Positions 44,524-54,091 of a DNA stretch of 56,577 nucleotides are shown here, piece after piece; the stretch's first letter is position 1, and each line of letters begins with the position of its first letter. The translations under genes and the position numbers were made by a program. Below the pieces are notes generated by a model. It made no database searches, was not told where the DNA came from, and saw only the letters and a list, made by a program, of their open reading frames with translations. The stretch is from Candidatus Contendibacter odensensis (GTDB lineage Bacteria > Pseudomonadota > Gammaproteobacteria > Competibacterales > Competibacteraceae), in the NCBI GenBank assembly GCA_002747185.1, contig PDTV01000010.1:1-56577 (forward strand), in the 5' to 3' direction.

Positions 44524-46745
44524 TTCGCCGACTTGCGCATGGTCAGGGGTTTTTGCCCGCATTACTGCTGTTGTTACTACTGCTCGTTATGCTGGTGTTG
44601 ATGGGGAGAGCCACTACTGACTCGGCATTGTTTGAACGTTTGTACTTTTGGTTGTTGCTAGGGAGTGCAATTGGCCTGGGTGCACTGGCTATACTGATTA
44701 TTTACAACCTGGTTGGACTGGTTGGCCTGTACCGCCGCAAGGTGCCTGGTGCACATCTTACCTTGCGGCTGGCAGGTATCTTTGCGGTGCTAGCCATTGT
44801 GCCAGTCGCATTAGTGTATGGGTTTTCGCTACATTTTTTACAACGCGGTATTGATAGCTGGTTTAATGTACAGGTTGATCGCGGCCTGGAAAATGCGCTG
44901 GAACTGAGCCGGACAGCTTTGGATTTGCGAATGCGTGCCACCCTGCGCCAGGTAACAAGGATTGCCAAAAGCGTTTCCGAGATGGAAAATAATCAATTGG
45001 CGCGCCGTCTGGATGATTTGCTGGATATCAGTGAAGCTTCTGAATTCACGCTGCTTGATCATGGCGGTCGTATCATCGCTACGGCTACGGCAAACCCGAC
45101 CACGATCTTTCCGAATCCACCACCGGAAACTGTATTGTTACAAGTTCAACAAAATCAAAGCTATATTGGACTTGAGCCGGTTCAGGATACCGGATTCCAG
45201 ATTCGGGTACTGGTACCTGTCACCACGATCATCAACAGAACGTTGCTTTTGCAAGCCCTGTTTCCCGTCACAAACCGTATGAGTCCACTGTCAGACGCGG
45301 TTGAGGAAGCTGTTGTCAGTTATAAGGAACTTATTTTTTTGCGAACACCGCTAAAGGCGAGTTTCACCTTAACATTGTCGCTGGCATTGCTATTGGCGGT
45401 ACTGGCTGCGTTCTGGGCAGCGTTCTATACCGCCCGCCGATTGGTGCAGCCACTTCAGGCGCTGGCTGACGGAACCCAGGCGGTTGCTGCCGGCAACTTT
45501 GACAAGCAACTGACCCATGCTGGCAGTGATGAGCTTGGCTTTTTAGTGGAATCGTTTAATCAGATGATCCGCAACTTGGCGCAGGCGCAAGAGGCCGCGC
45601 AGCGCAGTCAGGAACTGGTAGAAGGCCAGCGCACCTATTTGGAAACCGTCCTGGCACGTCTATCTTCAGGCGTATTGACCATTGATTATGCCGGTCGATT
45701 GCAAACCTGCAACGCAGCGGCAAGCCAAATTCTGAGTATAGACTTGCAGCCACTGATCGGCGTTAGCAGCCAGCACATTATCATCGAGCAGCCTTTATTA
45801 AAAAATTTGATCGAAGCCATTAGCCCGCATTTGTCACAAATGGGCGACTGGCGGCAGGAAATAGTCTGGCTCACCGGCACAGGACGACGCATTTTGATGT
45901 GTCGGGGCAGTTCGCTACCCAACACGGTAGGCTTACGTGGCGGTCATGTTATCGTCTTTGATGACATTACCCATTTGGTACAGGCAGAACGCGATGCGGC
46001 CTGGGCTGAAGTGGCGCGACGATTGGCACACGAGATCAAAAACCCTCTGACACCGATACAACTGGCAGCCGAACGTATTCGCCGCAAATACCTGAAGCTG
46101 TTTGATCAGGACCAAGGGAGCGTACTGGATCGTGGTACCCACACCATCGTGCAGCAGGTGCAGGCCATGAAAGAGATGGTTGATGCCTTCAACGATTATG
46201 CTCGATCACCCCATCTACAGCTTGCCCCGCTGGATATCAACGCTTTTGTGACAGAAGTGCTTTACATTTACCGGGATTATCCTGCCGGTATTGAAATCAA
46301 ACTGGAACTGGCTGAAGCGCTGTTCTGGGTGAATGCCGACAAGGGACGATTACGCCAACTACTACATAATCTTGTCAAAAACGCCATCGAGGCGGTACGT
46401 GATGTACCCGAATCAACATTGTGGATTGCAACACGCCATGTACATGCAATGGGTACTGATTGTGTCGAACTTAGCGTACGTGACAATGGCTCCGGTTTCC
46501 CCGATAGTGTCTTGAGTAATGCCTTTGAGCCTTATGTGACTACAAAATCCAAGGGAACCGGTCTAGGATTGGCCATTGTTAAAAAGATTGTTGAAGAGCA
46601 CGGTGGCTCGATTCAGCTGGAATCGCAGGTAGAAGGCGGCGCACGCGTGATCGTTTGCTTGCCATTATGCCAAAGTCAAGATGCAGCAATTGTTCCTTCT
46701 GCACTACCGACCGAGCCATCAGAGGCTGATCAGGAGAATGGATGA
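44511..46745 (+). CDS. ntrY: NtrY-like membrane sensor histidine kinase
   Basis: The 744-residue kinase has several N-terminal membrane helices (two in the first ~70 residues, one near 90-110 and one near 285-310), a periplasmic sensor part, a HAMP domain, a PAS domain (YLETVLARLSSGVLTID), the phosphoacceptor His in HEIKNPLTPIQLAAERI, and the ATPase motifs DNGSGFP and KGTGLGLAIVKKIVEEHGG. This is the NtrY layout. It phosphorylates the adjacent NtrX-type regulator, with which it overlaps (ATGA). ATG 44511 is preferred to the GTG at 44502. Confidence 0.92.
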   Translation: MVALIRRLAHGQGFLPALLLLLLLLVMLVLMGRATTDSALFERLYFWLLLGSAIGLGALAILIIYNLVGLVGLYRRKVPGAHLTLRLAGIFAVLAIVPVALVYGFSLHFLQRGIDSWFNVQVDRGLENALELSRTALDLRMRATLRQVTRIAKSVSEMENNQLARRLDDLLDISEASEFTLLDHGGRIIATATANPTTIFPNPPPETVLLQVQQNQSYIGLEPVQDTGFQIRVLVPVTTIINRTLLLQALFPVTNRMSPLSDAVEEAVVSYKELIFLRTPLKASFTLTLSLALLLAVLAAFWAAFYTARRLVQPLQALADGTQAVAAGNFDKQLTHAGSDELGFLVESFNQMIRNLAQAQEAAQRSQELVEGQRTYLETVLARLSSGVLTIDYAGRLQTCNAAASQILSIDLQPLIGVSSQHIIIEQPLLKNLIEAISPHLSQMGDWRQEIVWLTGTGRRILMCRGSSLPNTVGLRGGHVIVFDDITHLVQAERDAAWAEVARRLAHEIKNPLTPIQLAAERIRRKYLKLFDQDQGSVLDRGTHTIVQQVQAMKEMVDAFNDYARSPHLQLAPLDINAFVTEVLYIYRDYPAGIEIKLELAEALFWVNADKGRLRQLLHNLVKNAIEAVRDVPESTLWIATRHVHAMGTDCVELSVRDNGSGFPDSVLSNAFEPYVTTKSKGTGLGLAIVKKIVEEHGGSIQLESQVEGGARVIVCLPLCQSQDAAIVPSALPTEPSEADQENG

Positions 46746-48112
46746 GTGCACCCTACATTTTGGTTGTCGATGACGAACCAGATATTCGCGATCTGGTAAA
46801 GGAAATTCTTGAAGATGAGGGTTATGGTGTTGCGATAGCAGAACACGCAACGGCTGCCCGTGAAGCACGCCGTACCCGACGCCCCGATCTGATCTTGCTC
46901 GATATCTGGATGCCGGATACCGACGGCATTACGCTGCTCAAGGAGTGGAGTGAAGGTGAGCAGTTACCCTGCCCGGTGGTTATGATGTCCGGCCACGGTA
47001 CGGTTGAAACTGCGGTGGAAGCCACCCGCCTGGGGGCTTACGATTTTATTGAGAAGCCACTGTCACTCGCCAAGCTGCTGCTGACTGTGGAGCGGGCGCT
47101 GGAAGCCGATCGGCTGACACGGGAAAACCAGAACCTGCGCCGTCAACAACGGATCGTATCTGAACCTATAGGTCGTAGTGACATCGTACAACGATTGCGA
47201 ACCCAGGTTTTGCGGATTGCCCAGCATGATGCGCCGGTATTGCTTTTTGGTGAACCGGGTACCGGTAAAGAAGTCTATGCGCGTTTCCTGCACGCACACA
47301 GCCCACGCCGCGACGGGCCCTTTGTCGATGTTGGCGTCGGTTCCATCGCCCGTGAGAACGCCAGCCTGGAGCTGTTTGGCTCCGAACAGGATGACCGGAT
47401 TCATTATGGTCGGCTGGAACAGGCCAGTGGCGGTACGCTGTTTCTTGATGAGCTGGCTGATATGGACCTTGAGGCACAAGCCAAGCTGGCAAGCGCATTA
47501 GAAAATGGCGTATTTTTACGGATTGGCGGCAAGGAAGCAGTACAGATTAATGTCCGTGTCGTTGCTGCCACCCACCGTGATCTGGAACAGGAAGTGTCAG
47601 CCGGTCATTTCCGTGAAGATTTGTACTATCAAATCAATGTAGTACCTATCAAGCTGCCACCCTTGCGCGAACATATTGAGGATGTTCCTGAATTACTGAA
47701 TTACTATGTGGGGTACTTTGTCGATCAGGAAGCACTGGGTTACCGTCATTTTACTATGGCCGCTCAAAACCGACTGCGTAACTACAGCTGGCCGGGCAAT
47801 ATCCGGGAATTGAAAAATCTGGTGCAACGCCTACTGATCCTGGGTAGTGACGAGGAAATCTCCCTGGATGAGGTGGATGCTGCGGTGCGCGGTACAGCTT
47901 CGGCCAGATCACCCGACGTTGGCAGTATTCCCCTGAATTTGCCGCTACGGGAAGCGCGGGAACAGTTTGAGCGTAGCTATCTGATGCAACAATTCCGTGA
48001 GTGTGAGGGCAATGTGGCGCGACTGGCTGAACGGGTCGGTATGGAACGCACCAACCTCTATCGAAAGTTGCGTGCTTTAGGTATCGACCCCAAAAAAGCG
48101 TTGGAAGAATGA
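46742..48112 (+). CDS. ntrX: NtrX-type response regulator lacking GAFTGA
   Basis: The 456-residue regulator has a receiver domain (phospho-acceptor D54), an AAA+ domain with Walker A GEPGTGKE (170-177) and Walker B-like GGTLFLDELADM, and a C-terminal Fis-type helix-turn-helix (RVGMERTNLYRKLRALG). After ELFG the sequence reads SEQDDRIHYGRLEQ, so the sigma-54-contact loop GAFTGA is absent. It is therefore unlikely to activate sigma-54 promoters and may act as a repressor or sigma-70 regulator. It overlaps ntrY by 4 bp. Confidence 0.92.
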   Translation: MSAPYILVVDDEPDIRDLVKEILEDEGYGVAIAEHATAAREARRTRRPDLILLDIWMPDTDGITLLKEWSEGEQLPCPVVMMSGHGTVETAVEATRLGAYDFIEKPLSLAKLLLTVERALEADRLTRENQNLRRQQRIVSEPIGRSDIVQRLRTQVLRIAQHDAPVLLFGEPGTGKEVYARFLHAHSPRRDGPFVDVGVGSIARENASLELFGSEQDDRIHYGRLEQASGGTLFLDELADMDLEAQAKLASALENGVFLRIGGKEAVQINVRVVAATHRDLEQEVSAGHFREDLYYQINVVPIKLPPLREHIEDVPELLNYYVGYFVDQEALGYRHFTMAAQNRLRNYSWPGNIRELKNLVQRLLILGSDEEISLDEVDAAVRGTASARSPDVGSIPLNLPLREAREQFERSYLMQQFRECEGNVARLAERVGMERTNLYRKLRALGIDPKKALEE

Positions 48113-48137
48113 GTCAGCATACAAACGAACAATTCTC

Positions 48138-49526
48138 GTGAAAATTGTCCTTCTCGGCGCTGGTCAGGTCGGTGGCTCAGTTGCACATATCCTGGCTAGT
48201 GAAGCGAATGATATTACTGTTGTCGATACCGATGCCGAGCGCCTGCACGCTTTGCAGGACCATCTGGATATTCGTACTGTCTGTGGTTGTGCCTCCTATC
48301 CGGTGATATTAGAGCAAGCCGGTATTGCCGATGCGGATATGTTGATCGCGCTGACAAATAATGACGAAATCAACATGATTGCCTGTCAGGTCGCCCACAC
48401 GCTATTTAGCACGCCGACCAAAATTGCCCGGATACGTTCCAGTAGCTACATCAACCATCAAGATCGGCTTTTTAATGATAATGCCTTGTCCATTAACGTG
48501 CTTATCAGCCCTGAGCAGCTTGTCACCGATTATATTCATCACATTATTGAGCATCCCGGTTCACTACAAGTGCTGGATTTTGCCAATAGCCAGGTGCGAC
48601 TGGTCGGTGTTAAAGCCTATCAAGGCAGTAAGCTGGTGGGTTATGCACTGCATACGTTGCCAAACCATATCCCGCGCACTGAAATTCGGGTTGCCGCGAT
48701 TTTCCGCAGAGGGCGTCCTATCCTGCCGGAGGGCAACACCATTATCGAGGCAGATGATGAGGTGTTTTTTGTCGCCGCCTACCACAATATCGGCAAAATT
48801 GTTGACACCCTGTCAGGCCGGAAAGAAGTCAAGTATCTGATGATTGCTGGCGGTGGCCACATCGGGGCGCGACTTGCCAAGGCGCTAGAACAGCAAAAGT
48901 CAAGAAAATACAGGATCAAGGTGATTGATCATAGCGCAGCTACATGCCGACGGTTATCTGAGCAGCTTGATCGTGCCATCGTGCTGCAGGGTGACGCATC
49001 TGATGAAAGTCTGCTGCGCCAGGAAACTATTGAAAATGTAGATATCTTTTGTGCCGTAACCCACGATGACAAAGCCAATATCTTGTCAGCCATGTTGGCA
49101 AAGCAGATGGGGGCTCGCAAGGTTATGGCGCTGATCAATCGTGTATCTTATGCAGAATTGGTCGAGTCCTCGGAAATTATCGACATTGCTATCTCACCTC
49201 AGCAGGCAACCATTGGCAGTCTGTTAACCCATGTGCGTCGTGGTGATGTGGCGCAGGTTCATTCACTACGGCGTGGTGCGGCTGAAGCAATTGAGGCGGT
49301 AGCGCGAGGTGATTACAAAACCTCCAAAGTGGTGGGACGGCGTCTTGATGAAATTCAGCTGCCGCCGGGCACCACGATTGGGGCGATTGCACGCGGTGAT
49401 CAGGTCATTATCTGTCATCATGACACCGTGATCGAAGCTGATGATCACGTTATTATGTTTATGGTAGATAAAAAACGTGTCCTCGAAGTTGAGCGATTGT
49501 TTCATCCAGCAGCAACATTTCTTTAG
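48138..49526 (+). CDS. trkA: Trk potassium uptake regulator TrkA
   Basis: TrkA is the cytoplasmic NAD-binding subunit that gates the Trk potassium channel. The 462-residue protein has two tandem RCK modules, each with a Rossmann N-part (LGAGQVGGSVAHIL near 5-18; AGGGHIGARLAKAL near 237-250) and a C-terminal RCK_C lobe. It starts with GTG at 48138, 25 bp after ntrX. The membrane partner TrkH, often adjacent, is not in this window. Confidence 0.94.
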   Translation: MKIVLLGAGQVGGSVAHILASEANDITVVDTDAERLHALQDHLDIRTVCGCASYPVILEQAGIADADMLIALTNNDEINMIACQVAHTLFSTPTKIARIRSSSYINHQDRLFNDNALSINVLISPEQLVTDYIHHIIEHPGSLQVLDFANSQVRLVGVKAYQGSKLVGYALHTLPNHIPRTEIRVAAIFRRGRPILPEGNTIIEADDEVFFVAAYHNIGKIVDTLSGRKEVKYLMIAGGGHIGARLAKALEQQKSRKYRIKVIDHSAATCRRLSEQLDRAIVLQGDASDESLLRQETIENVDIFCAVTHDDKANILSAMLAKQMGARKVMALINRVSYAELVESSEIIDIAISPQQATIGSLLTHVRRGDVAQVHSLRRGAAEAIEAVARGDYKTSKVVGRRLDEIQLPPGTTIGAIARGDQVIICHHDTVIEADDHVIMFMVDKKRVLEVERLFHPAATFL

Positions 49527-49546
49527 ATGCCAACAGCAGTGGCATC
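49526..49546 (+). terminator. small hairpin after trkA
   Basis: GATGCCA and TGGCATC form a 7-bp stem with a 7-nt loop starting at the last base of the trkA stop codon. No T-run follows, so termination is uncertain. Confidence 0.3.
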
Positions 49547-49652
49547 CGGAAAATGAAAAACCGTATGCTAAAATGCTTCCATTTCGTATCAAGGTTGGGA
49601 ACACCCCATTACGTCAGAACGCAAAATTACCAGCGTTGACAGGATCGTGCAC

Positions 49653-50312
49653 ATGAGCGCATTTAACTTTGAACAAGCCCGTTACAACATGATTCAGCAG
49701 CAGATCCGGCCATGGGAAGTGCTGGATCCAAAGGTACTTGATACCCTCACTGCTATTCCTCGTGAGGACTTTGTACCGGAACGTTATCGCCATCTGGCGT
49801 TCGCTGACGTAGCCATCCCGCTGGCATGTGGTCAGACGATGCTAAAGCCTACGATTGAAGGTCGTCTATTGCAGGCGCTGGCGGTAAAACCCGATGATCA
49901 TGTACTGGTCGTCGGTACAGGCAGTGGTTATATCACAGCCTGTCTAGCGCATCTGGCGACCAATGTAGTGAGTGTTGATATCGTCCCTGAACTGATTGAA
50001 GCCGCCAGGCTGAAGCTTAAGGCACATGGGATAAAAAACACCATTTTGCATGTGGGCGATGCCCTTCAGGGCTGGGGCGAGCATCAGTACGATGTGATTG
50101 CCATTACCGGATCAGTAGCAACCCTTTACGATGTATGGCGGCAAAGTCTTAAACCCGGTGGCCGCCTGTTTGTCGTGATAGGTCAGGCGCCAGTTATGGA
50201 AGCACAGTTGATTACCCGACTCAGCGAACAAGAATGGATTAATGAAGAGTTATTTGAAACATATCTGCCACCATTACATGGCGCTGAACCGGTTAAATCT
50301 TTCAAATTCTAA
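49653..50312 (+). CDS. protein-L-isoaspartate O-methyltransferase-like protein
   Basis: The 219-residue SAM-dependent methyltransferase of the PCMT family repairs isoaspartyl residues in damaged proteins. It has MIQQQIRPWEV, PREDFVP, AIPLACGQTMLKPTIEGRLLQAL and the SAM loop VVGTGSGYITACLAHL. It is a divergent PCMT variant common directly upstream of tolC, so the canonical activity is not certain. The ATG at 49653 follows AGGA; a GTG at 49647 is in frame. tolC lies 163 bp downstream. Confidence 0.88.
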   Translation: MSAFNFEQARYNMIQQQIRPWEVLDPKVLDTLTAIPREDFVPERYRHLAFADVAIPLACGQTMLKPTIEGRLLQALAVKPDDHVLVVGTGSGYITACLAHLATNVVSVDIVPELIEAARLKLKAHGIKNTILHVGDALQGWGEHQYDVIAITGSVATLYDVWRQSLKPGGRLFVVIGQAPVMEAQLITRLSEQEWINEELFETYLPPLHGAEPVKSFKF

Positions 50313-50475
50313 AGGTACTTCGGTAAAGATCGGCAACTATCATCCCGTGTCATTATCAAAAAATGATGCCGCGCTCCCTAGATATTTTACTGTATAGAGC
50401 ACAGTTCTTGTGTTTTTCTGCTAACCGCACACATATATCTGGTATTCTCTGAACATCGCAAGGAGCCTATCCACC

Positions 50476-51894
50476 ATGCCCAAGGCACGTTATCCTGTGT
50501 TGATCGGGATGGTCGCCTCACTGTTTAGCCATGTGGCGTGTACAGAAAATCTGTTGCAAGTCTACAGCCAATCGCTGGATAGTGATCCAGTACTGAAGGC
50601 GGCGGCAGCCCGTCGGCAGTCTTCCCAGGAAGCCAAGCCCCAAGCGCGGGCATTGTTACTGCCACGTATTCAAGCCTCAGTTGACCAGGGTTATACTTTT
50701 GGTGTTAACGGATCACCAATGCGTGATGATCCGTATGGTACACATGCCTATGTGATCAGCCTGAATCAACCGATTTATAACCGTGCCAATCACGTGCAAC
50801 AACGGCTGGCAGATGCCACAGTCAAAAAAGCGGACGTAGACTTTCGCAATGCACAGAACGTATTAATTCTAAACGTTTCTGCTGGTTATTTTAATGTTTT
50901 AGCCTCTATTGACAGTTTGACGTTTGCAACCGCTGAAAAAAACGCCCTTGCTCGCCAGCTAGAACAGGCAAACCGGCGCTTCGAGGTCGGATTAGCGACC
51001 ATCACCGATGTATATGACGCGCAAGCTCGCTTTGATAGTGCCGTATCGTCGGAGATCGGTGCAATCAATCGACTGGCAAACAGCCGCGAGGCACTACGGA
51101 AGCTTACGGGTATCGAATATTCGAAGTTGAATACCCTCAGCGAACGGATGCCATTGGCGATACCCAAGCCGCATGATCCCAAGATTTGGGTGCAAATGGC
51201 ACTACAGTACAATCTTGCTTTACGCAGCGCCGGACTTAATGTTACACAAGCGAGAGAGAATATTGCATTACAGAAATCGGGTCATTATCCAACACTGGAT
51301 TTCAATATCAGCCGCCGCGATATGCGCAGTAATGTCAGCAATCTCAACAGTAGCCAGCTCAGCGTGACGTTAAATATTCCACTATACAGCGGTGGCGCGG
51401 TATCTTCACGGGCCCGCCAGGCAGCGTATGATTACGAAGCCAGCCGACAAAATTTGGAAAACCTGCAACGTGATACCGTTCGTATCATACGAGACGCCTA
51501 TCGGGGCTTGCAGACCTCGATTAGCCAGATCAAGGCACTCAACCAGACCCGCATATCCACACGTAGTGCGCTGAAAGCCAATCAGGCCGGCTATGAGGTC
51601 GGGACACGCACTATTGTTGATGTCTTGAATGCTGAACGAAACGTATTTGGTGCTGAGCGTGATTATGCGGCAGCACGTTATGCCTATATCGCCAGCTACT
51701 TAAATTTGAAGCAGGCTGCCGGACAACTGTCAGAAGAAGATCTCAACCTCATTAATAGCTGGCTCGGCCCATCACGATCGACCTTGCCTGATGTTGTGAT
51801 TGCGACTGCGGATAACACCACGGCCAGGGGCAACGCTCAAGGTAATACCCAAAATGGCAAGAATGCCACCACCAGGGCCACCGTTAACGAGTAA
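50476..51894 (+). CDS. tolC: TolC-family outer membrane efflux protein
   Basis: The 472-residue outer-membrane channel component serves tripartite efflux or type I secretion systems. It has an N-terminal signal sequence, then two repeats of the OEP alpha-helical/beta-barrel unit. The second contains GYEVGTRTIVDVLNAERNVF and the first RRFEVGLATITDVYDAQARF, a pairing typical of TolC. The C-terminus is a low-complexity Asn/Thr/Gly tail. AAGGAG precedes the ATG. No membrane-fusion or inner-membrane pump gene is adjacent. Confidence 0.93.
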   Translation: MPKARYPVLIGMVASLFSHVACTENLLQVYSQSLDSDPVLKAAAARRQSSQEAKPQARALLLPRIQASVDQGYTFGVNGSPMRDDPYGTHAYVISLNQPIYNRANHVQQRLADATVKKADVDFRNAQNVLILNVSAGYFNVLASIDSLTFATAEKNALARQLEQANRRFEVGLATITDVYDAQARFDSAVSSEIGAINRLANSREALRKLTGIEYSKLNTLSERMPLAIPKPHDPKIWVQMALQYNLALRSAGLNVTQARENIALQKSGHYPTLDFNISRRDMRSNVSNLNSSQLSVTLNIPLYSGGAVSSRARQAAYDYEASRQNLENLQRDTVRIIRDAYRGLQTSISQIKALNQTRISTRSALKANQAGYEVGTRTIVDVLNAERNVFGAERDYAAARYAYIASYLNLKQAAGQLSEEDLNLINSWLGPSRSTLPDVVIATADNTTARGNAQGNTQNGKNATTRATVNE

Positions 51895-51926
51895 AAACGC
51901 TGGCTGTTCCTGTCTACTACATACCG

Positions 51927-52454
51927 ATGAGTGATCGTACGCCAACACAAATGGCAACATTACCGCGACGGCTGGCTGCAGTTCTATATGACAGTTTTTT
52001 ACTGGCTGCTGTCCTGTTTGCCGCTGCTGGACTCGCACTGGCGCTGATGGTATTAATCAACGGTAGTGAATCGCTAAAAATTTATAATCCGTTGATGGGT
52101 AATCCCTTATTCTCCATTTATCTACTACTGGTCTGCTTTCTGTTTTACGGCGGATTCTGGATGCATGGCGGCCAGACACTCGGTATGCGCGCCTGGCGCT
52201 TGCGGGTACAACAACGCGATGGCCGGTCTATTCATTGGCAACAGGCATTGCTACGATTCCTAAGTGCCAGTTTATGGCTTATACCGATCATTGGGTTACC
52301 CGCATGTTCCACTTTCACGGCAGTTAACAGTCTGATTGTTGGGCTTGGATGCCTGACCCTAATACTGGCATTGCGGCTACCTGATCGCTTATCGGGTACT
52401 GAATTGGTGCTGCTACCTAAACTAAGGTCTGACCGGGAAAACCCGGATCGGTAG
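51927..52454 (+). CDS. RDD family membrane protein
   Basis: The 175-residue protein has three to four membrane helices and the RDD signature: LPRRLAAVLYDSFLL in helix 1, GGQTLGMRAWRLRV after helix 2, and WQQALLRFLSASL near helix 3. The family role is poorly known; some members affect ion transport. It starts 32 bp after tolC and may be cotranscribed with it. Confidence 0.87.
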   Translation: MSDRTPTQMATLPRRLAAVLYDSFLLAAVLFAAAGLALALMVLINGSESLKIYNPLMGNPLFSIYLLLVCFLFYGGFWMHGGQTLGMRAWRLRVQQRDGRSIHWQQALLRFLSASLWLIPIIGLPACSTFTAVNSLIVGLGCLTLILALRLPDRLSGTELVLLPKLRSDRENPDR

Positions 52455-52722
52455 TGGCGATCTTCTAACCAACCAGTCAAAATAGCGTTGCACGATCTGA
52501 TCCTGAAAAATGATTTAGCACTATTGCCTTGTACTGACATGCACTCTACCGTAAAGCGCTTGTTCCCTTACCAGGGTTACACTATCACCCTGGGTGTTAA
52601 TGTCATCTCATTTTTCGTCAACGAAAGGACTTTAGCTGCCTGGAGATTGCCTCTCACCTTGCCTTTCCCGACAATAGCAATAGCGACTCGTTCTCAATAA
52701 GAGCCTAAGGGATATCACTGTA
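52455..52722. other. 268-bp intergenic region, no gene
   Basis: A 70-codon plus-strand frame at 52488-52700 has no ribosome binding site and no family likeness. A dyad CCAGGGTTACACTATCACCCTGG (arms CCAGGGT / ACCCTGG) lies near 52570-52592 and could be a terminator or operator. Confidence 0.35.
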
Positions 52723-53379
52723 ATGTATCGGCATCGCTACCTGGACGCTGACCCGCTGAACTTGCCTGTCGGCAAGATTGTCTGCATCGGTCGCAACTAT
52801 CTTGAACACGCGCGTGAACTCAATAGCACCGTCCCTGATATGCCCATTCTATTCATGAAACCCAGCACGGCGCTGGTCGGACTTGATGAGGCAATCAAAC
52901 TACCGGTGGGGCGTGGTTCTTGCCATCATGAAGTAGAATTAGCCGTACTGGTAGGGCAACGGCTGTGTCATGCCAGTGTTGAGAGTGCCCGCCAGGCGGC
53001 CATCGGCTATGGTATTGCGCTGGATTTAACGTTGCGTGACTTACAAAGTGAGTTGAAAAACAAAGGATACCCCTGGGAAACGGCCAAGGCTTTTGATGGT
53101 GCCTGTCCGTTATCACCGTTTCTTGAGCCAGAAAAACTGCCCACCCCCCAAGCCACCGATTTAACATTACAACTCAACGGTGAGTTACGCCAATACGGTA
53201 ATACTGAGCAGATGATGATGGGTATTTTCGAACTTATGGCTTACATATCCACACAATTTACCCTGCTCGCAGGAGATGTTGTCTTGACTGGAACACCGGC
53301 TGGTGTCGGTGCTTTGGCCTCTGGTGATCAATTAACCCTGGGCTTGGGTGATTACCACTTTTATGCACGGATTGCTTGA
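52723..53379 (+). CDS. fumarylacetoacetate hydrolase family protein (YcgM/FAHD1-like)
   Basis: The 218-residue protein has the FAH catalytic fold: IGRNYLEHARE, LFMKPSTALVG, metal ligands in HHEVELAVL with a later Asp in ALDLTLRD, and the C-terminal LTGTPAGVG. The size matches E. coli YcgM (219) and human FAHD1, which act as acylpyruvate hydrolase or oxaloacetate decarboxylase. The substrate is unproven here. It is followed with a short overlap or 5-bp gap by the oxidoreductase gene. Confidence 0.9.
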   Translation: MYRHRYLDADPLNLPVGKIVCIGRNYLEHARELNSTVPDMPILFMKPSTALVGLDEAIKLPVGRGSCHHEVELAVLVGQRLCHASVESARQAAIGYGIALDLTLRDLQSELKNKGYPWETAKAFDGACPLSPFLEPEKLPTPQATDLTLQLNGELRQYGNTEQMMMGIFELMAYISTQFTLLAGDVVLTGTPAGVGALASGDQLTLGLGDYHFYARIA

Positions 53380-53384
53380 ATCCG

Positions 53385-53963
53385 ATGAATGTGCTGATTA
53401 TTTACACTCACCCCAATCCAAATAGCTTTAATCAAGCCATTCTGGATACAGCAAGTACCACCTTGCGTGAAGGTGGTCATACTATCCGTATTCACGACCT
53501 CTACCAAATGCAGTTTCACTGTGTGCTTGACGGTGAGGATCTGATGCGCAATCGGCAAGGTGATATACACACGGATATTCGCCGGGAACAGGGTGCCGTA
53601 CGTTGGGCACAGGGGTTGATATTTATTTATCCGATCTGGTGGTTCGGAGCACCTGCTATCCTGAAAGGCTGGATTGATCGGGTATTTACACGAAAATTTG
53701 CTTTTGATTTCAACGCTAGCGGCATGCAAGGTTTACTGCATCACGAAAAGGCATTGATTATTAATACGCTGGGCGGTGACGAAGCAAGCTATCGCGAGAA
53801 ACGCTGGCACGAATTACTGGTACGCCCAATGGCCGAAGGCATATTACACGCTTGTGGTGTTCGTAATATTAGCCACCAGGCATTCTACCAGGTACCTACC
53901 GTTTCACACGCTGAGCGACAAGCCATGCTGGATAAGGTGCGCGAACTAACGGCAGCATTTTGA
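53385..53963 (+). CDS. flavodoxin-like NAD(P)H quinone oxidoreductase (MdaB/KefF type)
   Basis: The 192-residue protein has a flavodoxin-like fold binding FAD or FMN: LIIYTHPNPNSFNQAIL at the N-terminus and IFIYPIWWFGAPAILKGWIDRVF in the middle, both hallmarks of the NQO1/KefF/MdaB group. These reduce quinones by two electrons. There is no Kef channel gene nearby. The ATG at 53385 gives the natural N-terminus; a TTG at 53376 overlapping the FAH stop is in frame. Confidence 0.88.
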   Translation: MNVLIIYTHPNPNSFNQAILDTASTTLREGGHTIRIHDLYQMQFHCVLDGEDLMRNRQGDIHTDIRREQGAVRWAQGLIFIYPIWWFGAPAILKGWIDRVFTRKFAFDFNASGMQGLLHHEKALIINTLGGDEASYREKRWHELLVRPMAEGILHACGVRNISHQAFYQVPTVSHAERQAMLDKVRELTAAF

Positions 53964-54091
53964 ATACAATCCCAACTTGCTCTTTCAAATACCATATGCT
54001 GCTTGGCATAATTTGCGTGCGACCCGCTACAAGCGCCAGCGGAGATCCTTTCATCCATTGCCATCGACACGGCTAAGGGAGCATAACAACA

